A stretch of DNA of 64,000 nt, taken from NCBI GenBank assembly GCA_016859345.1, contig CM029114.1, forward strand, positions 8,367,501-8,431,500. Reading direction: 5' to 3'. The notes below the pieces were generated by a model. The model was given only the letters and a program-made list of their open reading frames with translations. It made no database searches and was not told the DNA's origin. How positions within the stretch are numbered: position 1 is the first letter of the stretch; each line of letters starts with the position of its first letter. Below are positions 1 through 12,308 of this stretch, piece after piece. This DNA is from Istiophorus platypterus. Lineage: Eukaryota; Chordata; Actinopteri; Istiophoriformes; Istiophoridae. Position numbers and translations under genes: made by a program.

Positions 1-3000
1 AGCATGCATGTGTCAAACAAGGTGCAATAGCGTTGTAGTGTAGGATCAGTACCCATGTTTGGAACAAGAAGGTCTCACTTCATTTGAGTTTAGGAATATG
101 TATATGGAACTAGATGCGCGACAGAAATAAGTAAACAAAGAACTAGATGGTTGAAGGTTTAAAGTACAAGCAGCACTGTAAAAAAACAAAAAACCAAAAA
201 ACAAACTAAAATGTGATGATGGTCAGCTTTCTGTACATGTCTTAGCATGTCCCTGGTGAGGACAGATTGTGTTCCCAGGCTCCAGGTGCAGTTGGCTCAG
301 GTTACCAGAACTAGATGCTTCATCTCCCCTTTTTATCCGACACTACTGTCTTTTGTCCCAGTGCAAATGGGGTGATTCTGTGGGTCACGCTGATCATTTA
401 ACCTTCTAAATTCTCAAACACACAATATGTAATTTTCTACTACTAGGGGTCTCTCAATCAAGGTAACAGCAAAAGACATAGTTTGATGATGTCATGACAT
501 AGTGTGGAATTGGGAGTTGTCTTCACCACCATTCCCTTCATTACAGTCAGTTTTTCCTGGTTAGCATTCCATCAGTGTTAATGATTCAAGAGATATTTTT
601 CCCAGGAGCTGAATTATCCACAGAGGTCTCCTCCTCTCCAAAACAAAAGGACCAGGTAATTTAAACCAGTAAAAACACTGAATAAAGTAGTTTCACGTTG
701 AAAATTGTCCCAGAGGTGCTGCAAGCCGAGCTGCCGTTACTGTTCCCTCAGCCTGATTCTCTGATTACTTATATCTTCAGAATCATCTAAATCCTTCATC
801 AGGTTTAAATATATAGTTAAAAATGACTAAGATCTAGAAAGTGTACAGTAAAAATGTGATTTAAAACTGGATAAAAAGTCAGTTTTTACTGCTTCTGGCA
901 GACAGGAAAAATGTCTTAGTGTTAAGGGGTTGTTTTAAAAAAAAACATGGCAAAGAAACCTACTTCAACTTCTTAAATTCTCTCAAAGATTTGAAAAGAA
1001 TAAAGCAGTGTTTACATTAAATATATAATTAATAAATCCAATATTTAACGCTTTCATGTGCTGTTTCCCAGCAAAAAAAATGACACTAGCAAATGTATAG
1101 ACCACTAGAGTGAAAGCGGTGTGGGAACCCCTAGGAGCTGTGAATATACAGTTATTACAACTATAACTACTTAAATTTGAAACCGTTTATACTGCTTCGC
1201 TTTCCACTCAAAATAGCAGGCAAGCTTGAGAGTAACATTTAAGATAACTTACTTGTTGGACTTCAGAGAAATTAGGGATTTGAGGATTTGGTATCCAATG
1301 TTATCTATTTCCATAACTCTGCCTTAATGACATAGAACGAGAAGTGGCAGATCTTGTTCTTTTACAGGTGCAGTTATGTTGTCCAAGTTTAGATACTGAA
1401 TGTTTTTTACTGTTCTATTTTAAATTCTAGTTTAAATTTTGGAATTCAGGATAACTGATTTTATTACATGGCACAGGAGCCAGCATGAGATACATCTTTT
1501 TAAAAAATAAACACTTGATAACAAACCATAATTCTTCAAGTCTTGAAATTTAATTGTTGTATTAAACTGTCAGTTTTTATTATATGTGATAAAATCAACA
1601 GGACCATATTATACCCATTTTAGGCTCCCTACAGTACACTGCTGACTTCCCATCTTAGAATTCATTTTAACATATCAGTCATAGCCTGTGGCTGAGGAAA
1701 TATGTGATCTTACAAGATTAGATTTTCATAATGACTCATGAGCGACTTTTGGTGGCACATATATCTGCTGAGCTATGTTGAGGCAGAGCAGGAGGGCATG
1801 AGGGCAGAGTGCACTGACAGTGTAAAATTGACAACAACACTTGCTGAATAAAGGATTGTTTTATCTGAATTACAAGAAGATAAAATATATTAATATTTTG
1901 AGGTGGGTGTATGATATTCTATGTACACTTTCTTTTGCTTAAAAGCAAACGACCTTTCTATCCTCATACCTCAGTGATCTGTAAGGCAGACAATGTATTT
2001 ACATATATACCTATACCAGACCATTGTATAATCAAAATATTTCATAAAAATGTCTAAAGTTATTTAAGAACAAAAACTTCAATGCATTTATATACTGAAA
2101 TAAGAAACATAGACGTGTGTTCACATGACACACATTAACCAATGAATGATGGTTTTACTGCATAAAAAGGATGCATTGGACCTTGGACATTTTGTAAAAT
2201 TATTATACAAAATTGGTTAATTTGTATTTAATACTGAGGATATTGTTAATTATGCAATACAAATTCAAGGGAAATTTCAGCATTGACATTATGACTCATA
2301 AGGTTTAAAAATATTTTTTGTCATGGTGGTCCTACTCTGCTGCTACAACCACAGGGAAGCATCATAGTATTGAGTAAAATGTCTCTCAACTGTATGCATA
2401 TAAACTAGACCTCTACCATCATATGGCTGTAGAGTAACGTGCATTTTACTCCAGGATGTTCACTAATTAAAAAGAATTTCATGCATTGCTCTTTGAGATA
2501 GAACCGTGCAATAACTCATCATCGAAATAGTTTTTTACAGTGCAAACTTGAACAATCCGAGGCATGTTTTTCATTTTTCTTCAAACACATCACTGTTCAT
2601 TGCCACTAATTAAATGTTTTTCCAAAGAAAAGGCAGCCGGCTTATTGTAGGTGGTATCTCCCACACACTGGCCTTGTCACACAGGCATAGATGAACCACA
2701 GAGGATCAGTGTACCCATCCTCCCACATGAAAGCAACTAGTTTGAGTCACTACTAATATATATTGAAAACAATTTGTTTTCACCAATTCCCTCATCATTT
2801 CCTGATACACGTCCATTTGTTTGTTGAATTGTTTATTGCTCTGCACACTATTTGCCTGTCTTCTTTTCTCTAACTTCGCCAAGGCTGTACGATTATGGCT
2901 AAAATTAAAACTTTTTTTACTTTTACTCAGCCCTAAGGTCCTGTTATATTTATTGCAGTTAGTCTTCCTACTTGGCAAGCAGAGTTTACATTCGACAACG

Positions 3001-6000
3001 TTGAGACATTAGATTACACAGAAATCAGACAGGGATGAGGGAGTAAAGTCACCACTTAAATTTTAAGGATTATTTAGCTACCATATTAGATTCTTGAAAT
3101 TTCTTCACTTTAAACCTTCCTTTGACAGGATGATGTTGTGTAGGGAGATTTTTGCAGTACAGAATTGTTTTCCCAGACTTTGACACCAGAGGGAGGCAGT
3201 GGTTTGAAAGTCATGATCATACAGCGATCCACAGCCCACAGGTTGTGGGTGCTTGTTGCAACTGTGCCCAGACTCTAGCACAGACTTTATCTAATAATGA
3301 ATTGCTGGTTGCCTCACGAAGACGCTGTCCAGCTGTGTGAGCAAGGGAGTTTGCATTCATATGTTTGTTTCTTTCTTGTAATTTCTCTAGTGTTTGGCAA
3401 TGGTTGTAGCTTCAGTGGTGGCTTAAGTAGAGACTGGGGCTCGATAATATGAGAATGGTACAAGGTTTTTTTCTGTTTTGTTTTTTTTTTTTTTTAACTA
3501 AAAAACACAATTCAACCACCCAGAAACCCTCACTTGGCACATAATTAACTTTTATATTTCCATACAGTAAATAACACCATTAAAAGGGGTCACTGGCTTT
3601 AATATTGTGGCTGATCAATGTATATTCTCACAAGAAGCAAAATTATTGTACCACTATATAAAATGACAATCTCTTCCGTACTCATCACTGTAATCTAAAT
3701 GCTATGTTTTGTCCATTTTGGGTATCCTGTAGCTATAACTTCTCAGTGGACTGAAGGGGGTGGTTCCTTCATGTATGGATCTAATGCTTTAACAAAAACG
3801 TCTCTTTGCAGATTCCCCTTTGATAACTTAATACTGCACAGGCAAGGCCTTCAATTTCCTACATTCAAAGGGCTTTTATCTGCAGTCATGCCCTGTCATC
3901 TCAGCTGTTTTTGAAAAGCTGAGAGTGATTTGTAAGAGTACTGAGTTACTAGAAGCCAAACATTCTTGACCCTCTGGCATTCCAGCGGTCTTGATTTCTT
4001 ACCAGGAATTGCAAACTCAATGACCAGGGAGTAATACTGTGACACAGTATTAAAAGAAAGCAAAAAAAATAATTTGCCTGTTACCGCTTGGTAGTGTACT
4101 TTATAGGCATGTTATGAGCTTGAAAAATATTAACTTTATCACCATAAGAAACTTTTTGCTAAATTATTTGCAGGTTGCAGGCATTAGTATTATTCCTGGC
4201 TTTGTTCCTCTTCATTTGGAAAGTTTCTGCAGTTACTGTAAAGCTCACTGGGGCTGTAAATTTATGTCTATCTTTGTAATAATACGCACAATGCCCAAGA
4301 TACTCATAGAAGATTTGTTCCCTTGTTGTTTGAGTACATAACAGTAGCTTCCTTGCCACTACACAAAGTTAGAAAAACTGAGTGTCGGAAAATTTTCAGG
4401 AAATGCTGAAAGGTCCCTTTTTCACACAAGAGTCTCCTTTGGGTTTGGTTTTGGGATTCTTGGTAATAAAATGTTAGTTCCTGGATCATTATGATGGGAA
4501 ACGGCATTTGATGGCATAATAGATAATGGTTTAGAAAACACTGACTCAAGCATAGGGGACAAGCATTGCAGAGGATCCAAGATTAAATATGCTCTTGTGG
4601 CTCATTATTTAATCAGTTACTTTTGGATGATCATGTTGTAGCAGACTGGAACAGTGTGCCTGTCACATAGCTTGATGTCCTAAGATTAGTCTGAAAGCTC
4701 AAGTAACCTCCACAAGGCCGGGGGTATGTCAAAAACAAGCAGTCATTCACGTGTGCCTTGTTGGTTTTTCATACTGAATGTGGACTATTGTCGAGCATGG
4801 TTTGTAAATTGAAGGTGAAATAATTACATTAACTGATTGTTTGGTTGCATGTAATCAGAAATGCATAATTCGAAGATGTTGCAAAGAATATTTCCATCAG
4901 AAGTGGAAATCTTCTGCCTTCTTGCCAGTTTCCTTGCTGTATTCAAGTTTTGCCTGTATGTTGCCCCATGTTTTCTGTTAGTAATTGCACCTTTTACTAG
5001 GTGCAATTACTAATAGATGTTATAATTACTAACAGTAATCTCAGAGCTGACATCAATGTGCATTCCCTGCCTGTGTTAAAAAAAAAAACAACAACTACAT
5101 TTTATTGCCACTATAAATCTGTTGAATCCTTTGAATATGAACTTAGGAATTGTTTTGATCAAAAGGCTGCAACTGTTATTGTAGAGTTTTGCATTGCTTT
5201 TGACTGGTGTTGTCATAATGTTTTGCTTTTACGTATGCAGAAGTAAAAAGCAAAAATAAGGAGAAAAAAAAATGCACTAAATCGGTGAAATCCCTAATTT
5301 GCCAGGCCAAATGTCTAGTCAGAGAGGGCTCTCACCAACCGCCTCTGCTGTTGGTTCAACATAGTAAATACGCTGAACAGCTGCCGATAAGGCGCCAACT
5401 TCATCCAATTGTGCTGAACATACTGTAAAAACTATGGGCGTTGGTCAGCCACAAACACTCAGCGGCGTCCAACGGCTGACTGTCGCCCTGGTGTGTCAGG
5501 GCTCTCAGTGTTCTCCGATAGATATTCTGGCCCTGTAATCCTCCTCAAACAATGGTGGGTGTGAGAATAGAAGAGAGGTTAAGCCCTGTAGGTCTTTTTG
5601 TTACCATGTGTTCAGACATTTAAATGTGCAGAGGGAAGGTTGTCTTTTGCCACCCACTCAATCTGTAGATATCTACTTATTCAGCAATGATTGTCAGCGG
5701 TGATCTGCTGCATATTAATTTGTTACGCCTATACACCATCTTACATTCACACATTTCGCATTAGTGCCTTGTTCTATCAAGCTATCAAGCTTCAGGTGAA
5801 AAAGAATTACATCCTGTTGCTTCTTCTCTCCTTGTGGCTGCAGATGAAAACACTTTAATAGACATAAAAGTCCATCACTCTTGACACTTGGTCAATTGAA
5901 TGCTCAACTGAACAGCTGTGTGATCGTCTCCTGAAATATCCTCAGTCTCTTTGCTGACATAGAGTTGCTGACATTCATTGACACCTTGGTTCATGGAAGA

Positions 6001-6601
6001 GTCGAAGACGGTTAGTGTATAAGAAATCTTAGCTTCAACACTTAGGTTGTCAAATATGATTTAGATGAGGATATAGCTATCTGTCGTTTTGTTGTATGCT
6101 GACAGTTTTCATGAGGTAAAGTTATCTGGGTTTGGTGATGATGTAGGCCACTAAGTTGGGAGGACCAGAGAGGGGTCAGAGAATGACCACAATGAGGAAG
6201 CTCCCTGGACACGTGTGCTGTGTCGGACGACTGCTGGTACACATTCCACCACCGAGGGGTCATGAGAGCAGATTCCACAGTGCCTGTCTGAGGGGGGAGA
6301 GGCTGAGTTGGTCCATCCTCTTTTCAGACCCCGACAGCAGCTGCTCCGCCTGGCTTGGGCGCAGCAGTGACCTCACAACCCAGAGATATTTTAAAGGGTG
6401 CTAGTCAGCAGCGAGATGAGTTCTGAGTAGGTAGGTGCACAGGCTCCACGAGCGCAGTATTGATATGTCTGCACAATGGTTGTGAGGTCCAAGGAAGACA
6501 CTGCTTTCATTTAAGAAAAAATTATCTGCTTACGACTTTGGTCAGCCAGCTTTTAGAGCTCCTTCTGGGATATGATCCATTAAAACGGCCTTTTTTTTGC
6601 A
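1..6601. other. Upstream or alpha-gamma intronic sequence without a recognised gene
   Basis: This is AT-rich non-coding sequence. All open frames are under about 90 codons and none resembles a known protein. No alpha-type fbxw7 exon (acidic, Glu/Asp-rich) was seen. A poly-T run lies near 3477-3495, and a probable dispersed repeat at 5291-5540 is listed separately. If the alpha exon is further upstream, as in mammals, this is intron. Confidence 0.6.
5291..5540. repeat. Probable dispersed teleost repeat fragment (transposon-like)
   Basis: This block is locally richer in G+C and CG than its surroundings. It contains the phrases CTGCCGATAAGGCGCCAACT, CCAACGGCTGACTG and CTGGTGTGTCAGGGC, which I associate with an interspersed repeat of teleost genomes. 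A short inverted repeat (GGTCAGCC near 5450 and GGCTGAC near 5473) is present. Family and ends are not established. Confidence 0.4.
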
Positions 6602-6655
6602 ATGCTGCGGCATTGCCCTATTCCCCGTTTTTCGTCATCTGGTGCTCGTAGAAAG

Positions 6656-6829
6656 ATGCCAAATGTTGCCTGTGGGAAAGAGAAGACTTTGCATGTCCCG
6701 CTGGAAAGCCAGGCAGTTGACCTGGCAGACCTCAAGGATGTTGCCACGGAACCGTTACCCCCTCAGAAAGTACTCAAGATATTTAGCATCAACATCATTG
6801 CTCAGGGTTTGCCTTTCTGCCGCAGACGG
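6656..6829 (+). CDS. fbxw7: fbxw7 gamma-type alternative first coding exon
   Basis: This exon encodes 58 residues from ATG 6656 to a CGG codon at 6827-6829, followed by a strong GTGAGT donor at 6830. The C-terminal half contains EPLPPQKVLKIFS and then IIAQGLPFCRRR, which I recognise as the isoform-specific N-terminus of mammalian FBXW7 gamma (about 49 residues in human). It ends in phase 0, as needed to join the shared exon that begins ATG-AAA-AGA at 49080. In mammals the gamma isoform is reported to be nucleolar, and the spliced junction here makes a basic run, CRRR followed by MKRK. I chose ATG 6656 because it has A at -3 and because a GK-x-TL-like motif follows it as in human. An in-frame ATG at 6602 could add 18 residues. 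The middle (about residues 11-31) is longer and less conserved than in human. No TATA box is obvious upstream; a CACGTG palindrome lies at 6210-6215. Confidence 0.9.
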
Positions 6830-8339
6830 GTGAGTATCATATGTATTACGTAGGTTTTACGCTACAGAACCTTAAAAGTCAAAGGTCATCCTACACTCTC
6901 AGCCCCATTAACTTAGGTTGTTGTTGCCTTGCGTAACTGCTGGTTTATCAAAATGGCAGATTGAACATTTCAAGCTACTTTCATTTCAGGTCTATTAATT
7001 ACAGTTTTTTTTTCTCAGCACAATGAAACAAACTATTTCGCACATTTACAACCATATAATTAACCATTTTGAGTTTTGCTTGATTTGAAATTCACTCAAA
7101 TTGATTGTAAAGGCACTCCCCCACAAACATTTTTTTTGGAAATTGCAGTCAGCTCTTACTAATGACTGTTATGAACTGTACTTAATAGATTTTTCATTTC
7201 TTAGGTGTTGCTCGTAAGACCAGATGATGATAAAATCAGACACTTGCGATGATATTTTGTCAATACATTATTTTGTCAGGTTTACATCATTTGTTTCCAT
7301 ACGCTCAGATACAAGGTTCGCTAGCCATGGCTCCACCCATGGCGCACGACAGACACCAACATATAACCTTAAAAAGGCCGTCGCGAATGAGCCTATTTTT
7401 AGGTTACATTTTTCGATGAAGACTTAAATGCATTAATTGGAGAGTAATCAAGAGAAACGCATTCTGGATTCAGAATTTATAGAGTAATTCTCAAAAACAA
7501 ATAATTATGTTTATTACAGATGGTGTTACAGGATTGTTATATGCAGTAATCTGTTTGACTTTCAGTGTACATACATGAAATGAATAGCCTATATCGACAG
7601 TGTCATCCATAAAGGCCAGTGAAGGACTTATCATTTTAACTTCAAAAATCGTTTGTTTATGCCCACTTTAATTTTTACTAGGCGGTTTAGTGTAAGTAAC
7701 TGGGAAGTAATACCACAATTACATTAGAATTTGCAATTCTTGTTATTTGTTTTGTAAAAGATCTTGTTTTATAAAGTTGAAGGTTGAAGCAGTTCTGAAA
7801 CATCAACGCTCTCAATGACTTCTTCCTCTTTGACAGCAAATAAGGTTGCATGATGCGACCTGTAACAGTAATGCCACGTGCATTAAAAGTCTCCTTTTGA
7901 CATTCCTGCCGAATTAATTCAGCATAATATGCAATGTGACTTTAAAATCACTGAAACAAGACTCCAATGTCATGTAACCTGACTCCCAAAAGAACCTAGG
8001 GCCGTTTTTAAAAGATACATTTATTTAGCTGCTACATTAACCCTCTGCATGACTATTTAATGTCTGCAATGTTTTGTCACAGGTCATAACACAAAAGAAA
8101 TCGACTGATAAGACTTGGTTATGACATGTTCATGGAGTTGTTGAGATCTCATTTTAATTGAGGAAATTAATCATGTTTGACATTGGACAGTTCCAGCCTC
8201 TCAAATGAGGAAATAGACTTTTGGATAACATTACACTTAATTGAATATTTTTGAATTTTTGACTGTTGCTCGGACACAAAAAGATATTTAATGTCTTAAC
8301 CTTGACCTGTCCCAAAACTTTTACCGGTATTTATAGGGA

Positions 8340-8443
8340 TGCTTCACTATTCTTCTGGTGTTTTCTAGACCAAACAACTAATCAATTGTGAAATTGTTGG
8401 CAGATTAATTGGTCATGAAAATGAAAATTTGCTGCAGCCCTAG
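8340..8443. repeat. Terminal fragment of a nonautonomous hAT-like element
   Basis: The motif ACTAATCAATT, followed by GGCAGATTAATTGG and ending GCTGCAGCCCTAGA, is the AT-rich terminal region of a very common teleost transposon family with TAGAGCTGCAA-type ends. Only one end is recognisable. A fuller copy is at 57017-57340. Confidence 0.6.
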
Positions 8444-9139
8444 AACACTATAATTAATGAAAATTGCTGCTTAATCAGATTTAATAAGATATCTGTAAAT
8501 GTATTTCATATATTACAGTCAATTTTTTTTTCTTTAAAAATGTGATTAAAAAAAAACCACAATTTACATTGAATAAATAAAACTATAGACAATGTTCATT
8601 TGATTTTCATGTATGGTCTTTAAAAAAATTCTGGCCTGAATTTATAAAAATTCTGTCTCTTTTATTCAGTTGATGTAAAAAAAATAAATTTTTGATAGAT
8701 GGTCAGTGAGGAGAAAGTATTGAGTAAAGACTAAAATAGAAATAAGGGTTGGGGTAGATGTCACAGTGACTGGGGATTTTCAGCTTGTGGTTTTTCCGTT
8801 CCAGGCTAGCTGCTCTGTTGGTCAACCTTTTGAGGCAAAGGGCCTATTATGGTGATTTAGTTTAAAATGCAGCCATTTACCTAGTAGTTATAGGGTAGGT
8901 TTGAAGAGTAAGCATCGAAGAGTAAGCAGAGATAGATCATAACAAGAAGTTTCTTTAGTTTTCCCAGAGTGAGGAGTTTTTTGTTACACCTCCATTGACA
9001 GTAAGATATTAAAAATGATCACTAATTACATCTCTACATATGGCCTGTATAATTTTTACACATCCAATTCATATCTTTACATGGCATTAAAGGCATTTTA
9101 TCTTCATTTCCGAGACTGCACTTTCCTTTTTTAGCCATA

Positions 9140-9262
9140 CTAGTGGCATGGCTTTATAGATCTCTACCTGTTGGTAGCTCCACAACTATGGTTCACACTT
9201 AAATATCTCAACAACATTTTGATGGATTGTCATGAAATTACGTACAGACCCCAATTATTCCT
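9140..9262 (-). repeat. Dispersed teleost repeat, reverse-oriented fragment
   Basis: It contains GGCATGGCT, then AAATATCTCAACAAC, then GATGGATTGTCATGAAATT and GTACAGACC. These are the reverse complement of the end of the repeat at 35759-36345. I know this as an abundant interspersed teleost sequence of uncertain class. Minus-strand open frames across it are repeat shadows. Confidence 0.65.
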
Positions 9263-10224
9263 AAATGCACCTTTTTTGCATGGGAGGAATAATGCAGCTG
9301 TGCTTGTGCTCAAGAATACTTTTTCTTTTGACTATATTTTTTTTATTGTTTAAATACGCAAGAAAGTCAGAAGCTGTAGACTGAAGGAAAAGCTCAGGAG
9401 CCTTCATGTTGTTACCAAGTCTGGATGAACTAAATGCAAGATACCTAAAAGCCTGGGTCATGGAGTTGTTGCTCCATGCGAAGCTGTAGCCACGTGGGCC
9501 TTGCTGTGCATGTGGCAGCTGTCTCCAGTGAATGGCATAGCTGGGATTTCTTGCTGTCTCTGTGGTATGGTACAACTTAAGTGGCCTTAAACTGTCTTCA
9601 AAGGAAACAGATGATACTCTAAAGTACACATTTTTAATACCTATTTTACTTTCCATATATCATTACTTTTCATGGAAGACTTGCAGAGAATTAATTACCT
9701 GCTTCATCATCCCCTTTTCCTTTTTCCAGTTTAAAATGTTCAAGTGGACAGAGACATGGGAGCTTTCTATGAGGCCGTTTTGATCCTTATAGCTATAATG
9801 TCTCTTGAATGAGATCTGCTTGACTGTAAAACTTCTCATACTGTACTGATAAAAATACTCCTGGGTTAAATGTCGAATCAAAATGTGACCAACAGAATCC
9901 ATACTGTACTTCCGGGAGCCAGAATGGGCATCCAGCTGTTACAGGAGATAGTAATCAAGATATAGAACATTAACAGCAGGACATTTGAGTTGTGGTATTA
10001 CTTTTCTCACCCACCACACCCTGTACTCCAGGCCTGTTGAGTAAGGTGATCTGGACTTGCCCATTGCAGCTATGTCTCTATAAACAACTATCAGCAAGAT
10101 GCATTTGCTCTCTGAGCAGGTGCTGTGGGTGTGTTACAACTTTAAGTGAGTTTGACTAGAGCTTTAGGGTTTCCTGTGGTTTTGTCTGCATGCATCTTAA
10201 TGAGAGACACACATCTACTGTGGG

Positions 10225-11061
10225 TTTTTTTTTTTTTTTTTTTGTTACCCTATGTTTTGTTTGTGTCTATGATTTTGTGGCCTTTGTCAGTCTGTTAGGT
10301 TAAGACTATGAGCTCTAGCTATCCTGCTGGTGAATAGGTCTGATACACATGTATCCATCCAGGGAATTATTACTCCAGGTTCTTATGTCACCTGCTTAAT
10401 TAAGGAAGATGGCCATTGAAAGGAATCTCACTAACAACCATGTGAGGTGAGAGCTGTTAATTTTCAAGTTTTATGCACATTTCTTAATTATAAATAATGC
10501 TACCATAATACCACATCCATAGAGACATCAAAAAGCCTTGTATCCCTATCAAATGCATCCTTTTACCTTTTTTTCTTCTGCTTCTTTGCTATCTATTTTT
10601 GGAGGAGATACATACTCACTTTTGATTTGAGTTGTGTATCCCTGTCTGGTATGTGACAACTAGAGTGACATGATACTGCTCTAGATCCTGCTACTTGGAG
10701 GTCAGATCATTTGATAGCGACTCAAATGTTACATCTTCAATGTTCTTTGATTATTTCTACACTAATTCTTACTGTCATTCAAATTGCACATGAGGTGGCA
10801 TTCATTTTTTCAAATAAGAGATGTAGAAAAGGCAGAACTTTCCTTATCAGTAACCTTAAATGAACAATCGCTGGATAAACAGTTTCACAAGCAACACAGT
10901 TTTTACAGTGAGGTATAATAGGAGGAAAAAAGCAGTTCTCTAGTTTCTATAATTAAAATGGCCTCAGAGGGAGCACTAATAGCAACCACCAGAGGAAAAC
11001 TAGATTTATGCCATCGAAAAAGCATCTGATTAAAATACTGAAAGCAAATTTGTATGTACTC
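10225..11061. repeat. Tandem duplication, copy 1 (poly-T plus 818 bp)
   Basis: The copy begins with a poly-T run (10225-10243) followed by GTTACCCTATGTTTTGTTTG and ends GTATGTACTC at 11061. The same sequence recurs directly downstream at 11062-11905. By eye there are only about ten or fewer substitutions, so the duplication is recent. It codes for nothing recognisable. Confidence 0.95.
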
Positions 11062-11924
11062 TTTTTTTTTTTTAATGTTACCCTATGTTTTGTTTGTGTC
11101 TATGATTTTGTGGCATTTGTCAGTCTGTTAGGTTAAGACCATGAGCTCTAGCTATCCTGCTGGTGAATAGGTCTGATACACATGTATCCATCCAGGGAAT
11201 TATTACTCTTATGTCAACCCTGGTTCTTATGTCACCTGCTTAATTAAGGAAGATGGCCATTGAAAGGAATCTCACTAACAACCATGTGAGGTGAGAGCTG
11301 TTAATTTTCAAGTTTTATGCACATTTCTTGATTATAAATAATGCTACCATAATACCACATCCATAGAGACATCAAAAAGCCTTGTATCCCTATCAAATGC
11401 ATCCTTTTACCTTTTTTTCTTCTGCTTCTTTGCTATCTATTTTTGGAGGAGATACATACTCACTTTTGATTTGAGTTGTGTATCCCTGTCTGGTATGTGA
11501 CAACTAGAGTGACATGATACTGCTCTAGATCCTGCTACTTGGAGGTCAGATCATCTGATAGCGACTCAAATGTTACATCTTCAATGTTCTGTGATTATTT
11601 CTACACTAATTCTTACTGTCATTCAAATTGCACATGAGGTGGCATTCATTTTTTCAAATAAGAGATGTAGAAAATGCAGAACTTTCCTTATCAGTAACCT
11701 TAAATGAACAATCGCTGGATAAACAGTTTCACAAGCAACACAGTTTTTACAGTGAGGTATAATAGGAGGAAAAAGGCAGTTCTCTAGTTTCTATAATTAA
11801 AATGGCCTCAGTGGGAGCACTAATAGCAACCACCAGAGGAAAACTAGATTTATGCCATCGAAAAAGCATCTGATTAAAATACTGAAAGCAAATTTGTATG
11901 TACTCTGTTTTTTTTTTTTTTTTT
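11062..11924. repeat. Tandem duplication, copy 2 (poly-T plus 829 bp)
   Basis: The copy begins with a poly-T run at 11062-11073, repeats copy 1 from GTTACCC at 11077 to GTATGTACTC at 11905, and is closed by a third poly-T run at 11908-11924. It differs from copy 1 by an 11-bp net insertion near 11205-11220 (an extra CTTATGTCAAC-like stretch) and scattered single substitutions. Confidence 0.95.
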
Positions 11925-12273
11925 CTCCTGTTTGAGCATAGCCATATTCAGAATATTGTGTCTGACAGGCCAAGAAACTAATTAATCTTTTGAAGTTCTT
12001 ATTCTTTAATTTTTTTCTTACACCATTACTGATGCAATACATTGTAACACACTAGAGTGAAATTCATGTGTAGCTGTAGAGAGATTCCTTTCTTACTTTG
12101 GTTTCTGGGGAACTGTTGGGCTGTTGTTATGGTAGGAATTTCAGACTTTTTGCTGTTTGACTTACAACATTATCCCTGAAAACTAGAAATCAGACTGGAA
12201 TTTTTCATCAGTCAAAACTAATTAAAAAAATTATTTAAGAAATAATGTTTGTGAGAAATTATTTAAAAAAATA

Positions 12274-12308
12274 TTTATTCATTTATTTATTCATTCATTC
12301 ATTCGTTT
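12274..12308. repeat. ATTT/ATTC tetranucleotide repeat
   Basis: Imperfect TTTA and TTCA units run together here. About 60 bp downstream (12361-12455) is AT-rich sequence with ATTGATCGAGAAAATT that may be another fragment of the hAT-like family; that part is uncertain. Confidence 0.7.

Noticed and set aside
9261..9656. 131-codon minus-strand frame
   Set aside because: It starts next to a dispersed repeat fragment, has no recognised motif, and lies in the long gamma-beta interval.
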